Part shown: positions 1 through 5,835 of the stretch, piece by piece
Layout: the number at the start of each line of letters is the position of its first letter
Position numbering within the stretch: the first letter of the stretch is position 1
Program-made: the position numbers and the translations under genes
NCBI GenBank assembly: GCA_016302655.1
Contig: JAEDNF010000064.1
Location: forward strand, 1 to 8,176
Length of the DNA stretch: 8,176 bases
Source: Oscillospiraceae bacterium
Lineage (GTDB): Bacteria; Bacillota; Clostridia; Oscillospirales; Ruminococcaceae
Direction: 5' to 3'
The notes under the pieces: generated by a model
Database searches by the model: none
Seen by the model: only the letters and a program-made list of their open reading frames with translations
What the model was told of the DNA's origin: nothing

Positions 1-1
1 G

Positions 2-682
2 CCGTTTGTTGTCGGCGGAACGGGACTGTATATCAATTCGCTGATAGATAATATCAGCTTTGATGAAAGCGAGAACGACTATGAGTACCGTGAACAGCTG
101 AGGTCTGCCGCCCGTGAAAAAGGCAACGGCTATGTTCTTGAAATGCTGAGAAGCGTCGATCCCGTCACAGCCGAGAAACTGCACGAAAACAACCTTAACC
201 GTATAATAAGAGCGCTTGAGGTTTATAAAACTACGGGCAGAACAATGAGCGAACAGCAGAACCTTTCAAGGCAGACGCCCTCAATGTACGAGCCTTGTAT
301 GATAGCTCTCGAATATGACAGAGAGACGCTTTATGACAGAATAAACAGGCGTGTGGATATTATGCTTAGTGACGGACTTGTCGAAGAAGCAAGGCGGTTT
401 TACGAGTCAAACGACCACCCCACAGCCGCACAGGCTATAGGCTATAAAGAGCTGAAACCCTATCTCTTTGGCGAAAGCTCTCTTGAAGAGTGCGTGGAAA
501 AACTGAAGCAGGAAACCAGAAAATACGCTAAACGCCAGCTGACATGGTTCCGCCGTGATAAACGCATACATTGGATAAAAGCCGATTCGGGAAGAGATTT
601 TTCCCGGATTGTCGAAGAAGCGGCAGACATCATATCTGATAATTTGAAAAAATATACCGAAACTTATGGAATTTTTCATTGA
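2..682 (+). CDS. miaA: tRNA dimethylallyltransferase MiaA, 5'-truncated by the window edge
   Basis: MiaA transfers a dimethylallyl group to the N6 of A37 in tRNAs that read UNN codons, in the cytoplasm. The frame is open from base 2, giving 226 residues. The family is usually about 310 residues, so roughly 85 N-terminal residues, including the P-loop, lie outside the window. Visible family signatures are GGTGLY at partial residues 5-10, the block NRIIRALEVYKTTGRTMSEQQ-like region near bases 197-258, AIGYKEL around base 435, and YAKRQLTWFRRD around bases 525-560. An internal ATG at 143 is not the true start, because clear MiaA sequence precedes it. It is followed by hfq, the same miaA-hfq order seen in many bacteria. 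Family assignment is secure; only the N-terminus is unseen. Confidence 0.96.
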   Translation, partial: PFVVGGTGLYINSLIDNISFDESENDYEYREQLRSAAREKGNGYVLEMLRSVDPVTAEKLHENNLNRIIRALEVYKTTGRTMSEQQNLSRQTPSMYEPCMIALEYDRETLYDRINRRVDIMLSDGLVEEARRFYESNDHPTAAQAIGYKELKPYLFGESSLEECVEKLKQETRKYAKRQLTWFRRDKRIHWIKADSGRDFSRIVEEAADIISDNLKKYTETYGIFH

Positions 683-686
683 TATG

Positions 687-695
687 TGATACAAT
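687..695 (+). promoter_or_regulatory. Extended -10 promoter, probably for hfq and the downstream operon
   Basis: TGATACAAT matches the extended -10 form (TGnTATAAT) with one mismatch. It begins just after the miaA stop codon. No good -35 box is visible at 16-18 bases upstream, which is tolerated by extended -10 promoters. Transcription would start near base 702 and give an hfq leader of about 100 bases. Position and motif are seen; activity is inferred. Confidence 0.5.
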
Positions 696-701
696 ATAAG
701 T

Positions 702-800
702 TGAGCTATCTGCGGCTCGCAGAATATGCGCTTTGCAGAGTGATTTTATTTTATTTTATGTTCCGCTTTACTGCGGAGAAAAAGAAAGGACGATTTTAAA
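702..800 (+). promoter_or_regulatory. Structured, U-rich hfq leader (two hairpins)
   Basis: The miaA-hfq gap contains a perfect 6-bp hairpin (TCTGCG at 709-714 with CGCAGA at 718-723, 3-base loop) and a second 5-bp hairpin (TCCGC at 762-766 with GCGGA at 773-777) just before the hfq SD. Between them is a U-rich tract with three consecutive ATTTT units (742-757). GCAGA occurs twice (719-723 and 735-739), so 709-713 could pair with either copy. The first hairpin plus downstream U-rich tract could also act as a leaky terminator for miaA, but the T run is about 20 bases from the stem, which argues against a standard terminator. Confidence 0.35.
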
Positions 801-1061
801 ATGGCAAAAGAACTCAATTTACAGGATGTATTTTTAAACCAGGCGAGAAAAGAGAAAATACCGGTAACTATCTACATTACCAACGGTTTTCAGTTCAAGG
901 GCCTTGTAAGAGGCTTTGACAACTACACGGTTATACTGGACACCGACGGAAAGCAGAATCTGATATACAAGCACGCTATCTCAACTATAACGCCTCTGAG
1001 AGCAGTTTCTATCCTTGACGCTTTTGACAAGGCTGACGGCGAAACAGAAACAAAAGAATAA
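801..1061 (+). CDS. hfq: RNA chaperone Hfq
   Basis: Hfq is a hexameric Sm-like RNA chaperone that helps small RNAs pair with mRNAs. The 86-residue protein has both Sm motifs: Sm1 ([19 protein letters not shown], residues 28-46) and Sm2 with the hallmark YKHAIST (residues 56-62; K57 and H58 at the uridine-binding proximal pocket). Q8 and D9 of the proximal face are kept, and the rim has R16-K17. The short acidic tail after residue 72 ([14 protein letters not shown]) fits the short C-termini of Gram-positive homologues. The ATG at 801 has AAAGGA at 785-790 as its SD. It lies after miaA and only 5 bases before the HlyD-like gene, so it is probably cotranscribed with it. Identification is secure. 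Confidence 0.97.
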   Translation: MAKELNLQDVFLNQARKEKIPVTIYITNGFQFKGLVRGFDNYTVILDTDGKQNLIYKHAISTITPLRAVSILDAFDKADGETETKE

Positions 1062-1066
1062 CTCTG

Positions 1067-2284
1067 ATGGACAGGACACTAACTACTAAGCTTGTATCCG
1101 TTATACTTGCTTTGTTTTTGCTTGTTACGGTCGTAAGCCAGTTTTTCGTGGGCGGAGAACACTCCTATAAAACAGAGGTCGCTCTGAGGTACGATTCTCA
1201 GGATACCATCGAGTTCTACGGAGTGTTTGCACGCAATGAGCATACGGTAAGCCGTGAAACATCGGGCATTATACAGTATGAGCATGAAGACGGAGCGAAG
1301 GTCGGAAAGAACAGCGTTATTGTCAGCGCCTACAGCTCTGCGTCGGATATCGGCCTTACCCGTGAGATAAAAAAACTGCGGACAAGGATAGATACCCTGA
1401 CAGACGCACAGAGCCTTGCCGGTTCGGATAACTCTCAGATAGAGGCTTTTGACAAGCTGATAACCGAAAAGCACAGCGAGCTTATCAAAGCTATAAACAG
1501 CGGCGATTATGACGAGGTTTCAGATATCAAGTATCAGCTGCTTAATCTTCAGAGCAAGCGTGATATCGTTAAAGGAAAAGTGACGGATTATACCTCCGTT
1601 ATCGAATCTCTGAACAAGGATATCACAGCGCTTGAGGCGAGGATATCAGATGAGCCGCAAAGCATACTTGCACAGGAGACAGGCTACTTTGTCAGCAGTA
1701 TTGACGGATACGAGAACAAGATAAACATCAATAATATCGCTGATATGACTGCCGCCGATATTGCGGCTGTCGTTAAGACGCCGGTACTTGAAACGGCTTC
1801 GGGCAATGTCATCGGCAAGATGATAGAGGATTACAAATGGAAGCTGGCGGCTGTTTTTACCGAAGGACAGGCTGCCGCTATCGGAGATAATGATTATGTA
1901 CGGCTTATAGTGGGAGCCGACCAGACGGAGATCAAAGCCAAAGTCGAATCCGTTGATAAGCAGGGCAACGACTATATAGCGGTTTTCTCCGCAGATGACC
2001 TTAACTCTACGATAGCTTCTTCAAGAGTGGGAAGATTCAAACTGCTGGTTGACAGCTATAACGGTATACGCATAGCATCATCTGCTATTCATTTTGATGA
2101 TGAAAATAACATTGGCGTGTATATAAAGAACGGCACTCAGGCTGAATTTGTCCGCATAGACCGTATATATTCCTCCGAGGAGTATGTTATTGTCCGTGAT
2201 ACGACCGGCAAAAGCGGTTATCTGTCGCTGTATGACAATGTTATAGTTGAAGGGAAGGACCTTTATGACGGAAAGAATCTGTAA
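1067..2284 (+). CDS. HlyD-like membrane-anchored adaptor protein of unknown role
   Basis: 405 residues. A short N-terminal cytoplasmic stretch is followed by one hydrophobic segment (about residues 9-29), so the protein is most likely anchored with the rest outside the cell. Next comes a half lipoyl-like segment (about 64-88, SGIIQYEHEDGAKVGKNSVI), a long charged helical region likely to form a coiled coil (about 96-195), the returning lipoyl half around GYFVSSIDGYE (206-216), and beta-rich C-terminal domains to about 395. This order is that of HlyD/MFP-type adaptor subunits. However, no ABC permease, outer-membrane partner or secretion substrate is next to it. It starts 5 bases after hfq with no convincing SD, suggesting translational coupling, and overlaps yggS by 20 bases. 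Similar genes occur in this division cluster of Clostridia (family knowledge); a role at the septum is only inferred from context. Confidence 0.75.
   Translation: MDRTLTTKLVSVILALFLLVTVVSQFFVGGEHSYKTEVALRYDSQDTIEFYGVFARNEHTVSRETSGIIQYEHEDGAKVGKNSVIVSAYSSASDIGLTREIKKLRTRIDTLTDAQSLAGSDNSQIEAFDKLITEKHSELIKAINSGDYDEVSDIKYQLLNLQSKRDIVKGKVTDYTSVIESLNKDITALEARISDEPQSILAQETGYFVSSIDGYENKININNIADMTAADIAAVVKTPVLETASGNVIGKMIEDYKWKLAAVFTEGQAAAIGDNDYVRLIVGADQTEIKAKVESVDKQGNDYIAVFSADDLNSTIASSRVGRFKLLVDSYNGIRIASSAIHFDDENNIGVYIKNGTQAEFVRIDRIYSSEEYVIVRDTTGKSGYLSLYDNVIVEGKDLYDGKNL
2251..2258 (+). promoter_or_regulatory. Ribosome binding site that fixes the yggS start
   Basis: AGGGAAGG lies 6 bases before the ATG at 2265, inside the end of the HlyD-like gene. 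It supports this ATG over the in-frame TTG at 2247, which would add six residues, lie upstream of this SD and lack a good SD of its own. Confidence 0.6.
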
Positions 2285-2987
2285 GTCCGCCGAAGAAACC
2301 TCGCTTGAGGATATAAGACAGAACTACAATGCAATAAAGCAGGACATAGCCGAGGCTATGGACAAGGCAGGAAGAACGGACAGCGTTCGTATAATGGCAG
2401 TCACCAAAACCGTACCGTGTGAGAAGATAAATTTTGCCGAAAGCTTAGGCATTGACCTTCTCGGTGAGAATCGTGTACAGGAATTTCTCGGAAAATACGA
2501 AAAATATTCGGAAAAATCCGAAATTCACTTCATTGGGGGCTTGCAAAAAAACAAAGTAAAGTATATAATTGATAAAGTAAGTATGATCCATTCGGTTGAC
2601 AGCATAGAGCTTGCGGCTGAGATAGACCGCAGAGCGTCAATGCACGGCAAGGTGATGGACATACTGCTTGAAGTCAATATAGGCGGCGAGCTGTCAAAAG
2701 GCGGCGTTTCACCGCAGGAGCTTATCGAAACGGCAAAAGCCGTATCGGAGCTTCGGAATATTCACATAAGAGGACTTATGACCATTCCGCCCGCAGGGGG
2801 CGATGAAAAGTATTTTGCACAGATGCAGGAGCTTTTTTACAATGCAAAACAGAGTTGTTCTTTTTTCGCTGACGCCGATACCTTGTCAATGGGTATGTCG
2901 GGCGATTATGCAGCGGCAGTAAAATACGGCTCTACGATAGTCAGGATAGGCAGCGGCCTTTTCGGCTACAGAAATTACACAGTATAA
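2265..2987 (+). CDS. yggS: YggS/YlmE family pyridoxal phosphate homeostasis protein
   Basis: A PLP-binding, single-domain alanine-racemase-fold protein (PROSC/YggS/YlmE family) that controls PLP levels and amino acid balance; no catalytic reaction is firmly known for the family. From the ATG at 2265 it has 240 residues, the usual length. Signatures in order: VRIMAVTKTVP, with the PLP-binding lysine in VTK; GENRVQEF; HFIGGLQKNKVKYI; HSVDS; LLEVNIGGELSKGG; RGLMTIPP; and the phosphate-binding end LSMGMSGDY...AVKYGSTIVRIGSGLFG. The start codon overlaps the end of the HlyD-like gene by 20 bases. sepF follows 19 bases later, matching the ylmE-ylmF order of Bacillus. Identification is secure. Confidence 0.95.
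   Translation: MTERICKSAEETSLEDIRQNYNAIKQDIAEAMDKAGRTDSVRIMAVTKTVPCEKINFAESLGIDLLGENRVQEFLGKYEKYSEKSEIHFIGGLQKNKVKYIIDKVSMIHSVDSIELAAEIDRRASMHGKVMDILLEVNIGGELSKGGVSPQELIETAKAVSELRNIHIRGLMTIPPAGGDEKYFAQMQELFYNAKQSCSFFADADTLSMGMSGDYAAAVKYGSTIVRIGSGLFGYRNYTV
2541..2569 (+). promoter_or_regulatory. Possible internal promoter inside yggS, ahead of sepF
   Basis: TTGCAA (2541-2546), a 17-base spacer and a perfect TATAAT (2564-2569) lie in the coding sequence of yggS, about 440 bases before sepF. The -35 matches consensus at four of six positions. The bases encode the conserved LQKNKVKYI segment, so the match may be a coincidence of coding sequence. Confidence 0.22.
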
Positions 2988-3006
2988 AATACGGAGGTTA
3001 AGATTA

Positions 3007-3465
3007 ATGAGCGCATTTGATTCATTTAAAAATTCTATCAAGAAGTGGGGAAATCCCGACGATGACGAATACATAGAAGAGCCCGTAAAGCAGGAGACAT
3101 CTGCTCCGGAGACTTCTTCCCGTTCTTCGCAGAGTTCAAACTCAAGCAAGATATATACCTACAATGCAAGCACAACGCTTCACCTTGTAGTAAACAGACC
3201 TAAGAAATTCAGCGACGCAGGCGATATTGCAGAGCTTTACAAGAACAAGACTACCGTTATCCTTATGTTCAACAACACGAACAAGGATGTTGCAAACCGT
3301 CTTATCGACTTCTTGGGCGGCGTAAGCTATATCACAGGCGGCGAGATAAAGAGAATCGGCGAGACAACCTATGTTCTTGCTCCTTACAATGTTGATATTT
3401 CCGGCGAGTTTATCGATGAGATAAGCAATATCTCAGGCGAGGATATTTTTGACGAAATAGGCTGA
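3007..3465 (+). CDS. sepF: Cell division protein SepF
   Basis: SepF binds the C-terminal tail of FtsZ, bundles or tethers FtsZ filaments and helps build the septum at the inner face of the membrane. The 152-residue protein shows the standard layout: a short amphipathic membrane-binding helix (about residues 1-15, SAFDSFKNSIKKWG), an acidic then Ser-rich flexible linker (about 16-56), and the SepF core (about 57-137). Core signatures are VVNRPKKFSDAGDIAELYKN (61-80), VANRLIDFLGGVSYITGGEI (95-114) and TYVLAPYNVDISGE (121-134). The SD GGAGG at 2993-2997 lies 9 bases before the ATG. ylmH follows after a single base. The linker is rich in Ser/Glu/Pro and likely disordered. Identification is secure. 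Confidence 0.95.
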   Translation: MSAFDSFKNSIKKWGNPDDDEYIEEPVKQETSAPETSSRSSQSSNSSKIYTYNASTTLHLVVNRPKKFSDAGDIAELYKNKTTVILMFNNTNKDVANRLIDFLGGVSYITGGEIKRIGETTYVLAPYNVDISGEFIDEISNISGEDIFDEIG

Positions 3466-3466
3466 T

Positions 3467-4249
3467 ATGTCACGGCTTGATTTTATCAAGGGCGTTCTTA
3501 ATGCGGCGAGAGACTGTCTTGACAGCTCATCACCGCATTTTACCCGTTTTCTCGGCGAAAGCGAGCTTGCCTTTGCGAAAAGCGTCGGTATGCCGAAAGG
3601 CGTTACGGCGGTTTTCTGCGGAGGCGCAGAAAACCGTGATCCGTTGAGATGCTGTCTGGGGCTGTTTCCTTCATTTTATTTTGACAAGCAGATCGATGAC
3701 GCATCCTGTGAGGAAATAGCCGGTATGTTTCCGATAAAAGCGGTAACGATAGCTTTTCGAAGCGGCGATGTGATTTCTCACAGAGACATTCTCGGCTCGA
3801 TAATGGCGCTGGGTTTAGACCGTGATACCGTGGGGGATATATTTATTGAAGACGGCAAAGCGGCGGTTTTCGTTTATGATAAGATAGCGTCTCATATTGC
3901 CGACAGCCTTACAAAGATAGGCAATGTCGGGGTGAAGTGCAAAACCGATATCAGACCGGGATTTACACTACCGATAAGAAAGTATGAAAAGCTTGCACTC
4001 TCGGTGGCTTCGCTCCGCCTTGACAATATTGTCAGAAGTGCAGTCGGTGTTTCAAGAACCGTTGCGGTAGAAAAGTACATAGCGCCGCAGTTAGTTCAGC
4101 TCAACGGCGTTGTCTGTACGGACTGTGCCGCACAGCTTAGCACGGGTGACATATTTTCCGTCAGAGGAAAGGGCAAGTTCAGCCTTGAGAGTATAGACGG
4201 AACAGGAAGAAAAGGCAACATACACATAACAGTGAAAAAATATATGTAG
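3467..4249 (+). CDS. ylmH: YlmH-type S4-domain RNA-binding protein
   Basis: 260 residues, the usual length for YlmH. The N-terminal two thirds contains the typical block SHRDILGSIMALGLDRDTVGDI (residues 104-125). The C-terminal S4 domain (about 182-240) has LRLDNIVRSAVGVSRTVAVE, LNGVV and the GDIFSVRGKGKFSL end. In Bacillus subtilis the YlmH family is linked to the divIVA region and to ribosome or peptidyl-tRNA quality control; the precise role here is inferred from the family. The start is 1 base after the sepF stop and has no strong SD, so translation is probably coupled to sepF. The TAG stop (4247-4249) overlaps the SD of divIVA. A perfect 12-bp inverted repeat lies inside the gene. YlmG/YggT, usually encoded between SepF and YlmH, is absent. 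Confidence 0.93.
   Translation: MSRLDFIKGVLNAARDCLDSSSPHFTRFLGESELAFAKSVGMPKGVTAVFCGGAENRDPLRCCLGLFPSFYFDKQIDDASCEEIAGMFPIKAVTIAFRSGDVISHRDILGSIMALGLDRDTVGDIFIEDGKAAVFVYDKIASHIADSLTKIGNVGVKCKTDIRPGFTLPIRKYEKLALSVASLRLDNIVRSAVGVSRTVAVEKYIAPQLVQLNGVVCTDCAAQLSTGDIFSVRGKGKFSLESIDGTGRKGNIHITVKKYM
3609..3636 (+). repeat. Perfect 12-bp inverted repeat (strong hairpin) inside ylmH
   Basis: CGGTTTTCTGCG (3609-3620) and its exact complement CGCAGAAAACCG (3625-3636) enclose a GAGG loop, with a further G-U pair possible outside. It encodes YlmH residues of the segment AVFCGGAENR. No T run follows, so it is not an intrinsic terminator. Its role, if any, could be mRNA processing or stability, but this is inference. 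Confidence 0.75.
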
Positions 4250-4262
4250 GAGGAATTTTTCC

Positions 4263-5177
4263 GTGAACGCAAAGGATATCGTGTCCAAAGAATTTGAAGT
4301 TGTTAAGCGCGGCGGATATGATGCGGCGCAGGTAGATACATTTCTTAGAGATGTATCGGTAGAATTCAAGAAGCTCAGAAACGAAAACGAGGAACTTGAG
4401 AAGAAGCTTGAGGTTCTCGCTGAAAAAATCAGAGAGTACCGCAAGGATGAAGACGCTCTTCGTGACGCACTCCTTATTGCAAAGAAACAGGGTATTGCCG
4501 TAGTTAACGAAGCTAAGGAAGAGGCAGAAAAGATAAACAAGGAGGCAAAGGAGAAGGCAGACAAGACCATCAAGGACGCCGATACTCTTGCCGCAAAGAA
4601 AAAAGAAATCGCCGAGAAGAATCTTGCTGAGGCAAACGCAAAGGCTAAGCAGATCGTTGACGATGCAAACGCAAAGTCCGAAGAGATACACACTATCATG
4701 ATGCAGCGTACCGAAAGAGAGCAGATAGTTCTCCAGAGGACAAGAAAAGAAGTAACCGAGTACACGGCTAAGATAATTGCCGCTTATAACGCTCATATCG
4801 AGAATATCAAGGCTATCCCTGCACAGTGCGAGAACGAGTTTGTTATAGATACGGCAAAAGAGGTAGAGTCAAGAAAGCCCGAGGAGAGCGCATTTGCAAA
4901 GAAGCCTGCTCCTGCACCTGCACCTGCGGCACCCAAGCCTGCACCTGCACCTGCTCCTAAAGCAGCCGAGCCTGCTCCCGCACCCGCACCGAAAGCTGCC
5001 GAGCCTGCTCCTGCTCCCGTAAAGGAAGAAGAGAAGAAGGCAGAAGAGCCTTTTGCAAAAAAAGAAGAGAAGACCGAAGAAACCGCAAAGGGCAACTCTG
5101 TGCTTTTTAACCTCAAGAACGATAAGGAAGACAGAAAATTATCTACAGAAGAGCTTGAATTCGGAAAAAACAATTAA
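4263..5177 (+). CDS. divIVA: DivIVA-family cell pole/septum protein
   Basis: DivIVA-type coiled-coil scaffolds sit on negatively curved membrane at septa and poles and recruit partners. The 304-residue protein begins with the DivIVA lipid-binding domain (DIVSKEFEVVKRGGYDAAQVDTFL, residues 5-28), including the typical RGGYD turn. A long charged coiled coil follows (about 30-185, with many Lys/Glu/Ala heptads). Then come an Ala-Pro-Lys linker (213-253), which contains an 11-residue tandem repeat, and a charged tail ending in STEELEFGKNN. The start is GTG at 4263 with a perfect AGGAGG (4248-4253), 9 bases away, overlapping the ylmH stop. Typical Bacillus DivIVA is about 160-200 residues, so this one is long because of the coiled coil plus the Ala-Pro tail. 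lspA follows after 45 bases. Confidence 0.93.
   Translation: MNAKDIVSKEFEVVKRGGYDAAQVDTFLRDVSVEFKKLRNENEELEKKLEVLAEKIREYRKDEDALRDALLIAKKQGIAVVNEAKEEAEKINKEAKEKADKTIKDADTLAAKKKEIAEKNLAEANAKAKQIVDDANAKSEEIHTIMMQRTEREQIVLQRTRKEVTEYTAKIIAAYNAHIENIKAIPAQCENEFVIDTAKEVESRKPEESAFAKKPAPAPAPAAPKPAPAPAPKAAEPAPAPAPKAAEPAPAPVKEEEKKAEEPFAKKEEKTEETAKGNSVLFNLKNDKEDRKLSTEELEFGKNN
4938..5003 (+). repeat. Two tandem 33-base units in divIVA (11-residue Ala-Pro repeat)
   Basis: The unit PAPAPAPKAAE is encoded twice in a row (4938-4970 and 4971-5003, residues 226-236 and 237-247) and a partial third copy follows. The two full units differ at six bases, all third codon positions, so the peptide is unchanged. This points to an older duplication kept at the protein level, or to strong codon-level drift under amino acid constraint. 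Confidence 0.85.
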
Positions 5178-5222
5178 GAACACATAAAAGCAACACCGGA
5201 CAACGAAAGGAACTAATAACAA

Positions 5223-5834
5223 ATGCTATATGTTGCTCTTGCGGTTGCCGCAGGACTTATAGGGCTTGATCAGCTGACTAAAATTCTTATCGACAGCAAT
5301 ATGAAGCCGAACGAGTCGATACCTATCATATCTATAGGCGATACTCAGGTGCTGAGGCTCACTAATGTCAGAAATCCGGGAGCCGCCTTCAGCATACTTG
5401 AGGGCAAGCAGGTTTTCCTTGTGATTTTTACGGCGATAATAGTGCTTGCTATGCTGTATTTGATGATATCAAAGAAGGTTAAAAGACCTGCTTATATATG
5501 GTCGATGTCGCTGATTGTAGCAGGCGGTATAGGAAACCTTATTGACAGGATAATAAGAGGCGAAGTAATAGATTTTATTGATGTAAAAATTATAAACTTT
5601 GCTATCTTCAATGTGGCTGATATATGCGCTGTTCTCGGCTCAGCCGGACTTCTTATCTTTGTTGTGGCTGACGAGATAAAGGAGCATAAAAAGAAAAAGC
5701 TTAAGGCGGCGCAAAGCGATGAGAGCACCGAAGAGGATACCGATGACGAAATAAGCGTCACTATCGTAAAGTCTGCCGACAAGGATACCGCAGAGCCTAC
5801 CAAAAAGACACAGGCAGACGAGCACGGAGGATAA
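5223..5834 (+). CDS. lspA: Lipoprotein signal peptidase LspA (signal peptidase II) with a charged C-terminal tail
   Basis: LspA is an aspartic membrane protease that cuts the signal peptide of diacylglyceryl-prolipoproteins. The core (about residues 1-151) carries the family signatures DQLTK (16-20), RNPGAAFS (50-57), GNLIDRIIRGEVIDFID (104-120) and FNVADICAVLG (129-139). The catalytic aspartates are most likely D117 and D133. Four membrane segments are visible: about 3-22, 62-82, 92-110 and 134-151. Residues 152-203 form an extra hydrophilic, Lys- then Asp/Glu-rich tail, probably cytoplasmic; most LspA proteins end near 150-170. The SD AAAGGA (5206-5211) lies 11 bases before the ATG. rluD begins 1 base after the stop. 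Confidence 0.95.
   Translation: MLYVALAVAAGLIGLDQLTKILIDSNMKPNESIPIISIGDTQVLRLTNVRNPGAAFSILEGKQVFLVIFTAIIVLAMLYLMISKKVKRPAYIWSMSLIVAGGIGNLIDRIIRGEVIDFIDVKIINFAIFNVADICAVLGSAGLLIFVVADEIKEHKKKKLKAAQSDESTEEDTDDEISVTIVKSADKDTAEPTKKTQADEHGG
5826..5830 (+). promoter_or_regulatory. Ribosome binding site placed for an ATT start of rluD
   Basis: GGAGG lies at the very end of lspA, 5 bases before ATT at 5836 and 8 before ACG at 5839. No ATG, GTG or TTG in the rluD frame is near it. The site therefore points to a non-standard initiation codon. Confidence 0.6.
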
Positions 5835-5835
5835 T

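Noticed and set aside
143..682. ATG at 143 as the start of a short MiaA-like protein
   Set aside because: The same frame carries clear MiaA sequence, including GGTGLY, back to base 2, so the gene is cut by the window edge.
709..758. Standard intrinsic terminator after miaA
   Set aside because: The hairpin at 709-723 is short and about 20 bases separate it from the T-rich tract, so it does not fit the usual hairpin-plus-U-run layout.
2247..2264. TTG at 2247 as the yggS start
   Set aside because: The ATG at 2265 has the good SD (AGGGAAGG) at the right distance, and the extra residues do not match the family.
4091..4796. Long minus-strand open frames opposite divIVA
   Set aside because: They are low-complexity Ser/Phe/Leu-rich mirrors of the Lys/Glu/Ala-rich DivIVA coiled coil and have no family-like motifs.
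4793..5173. Minus-strand Gly/Ala-rich frame opposite the DivIVA tail
   Set aside because: It is the complement of the Ala-Pro repeat coding sequence; composition alone explains the open frame.
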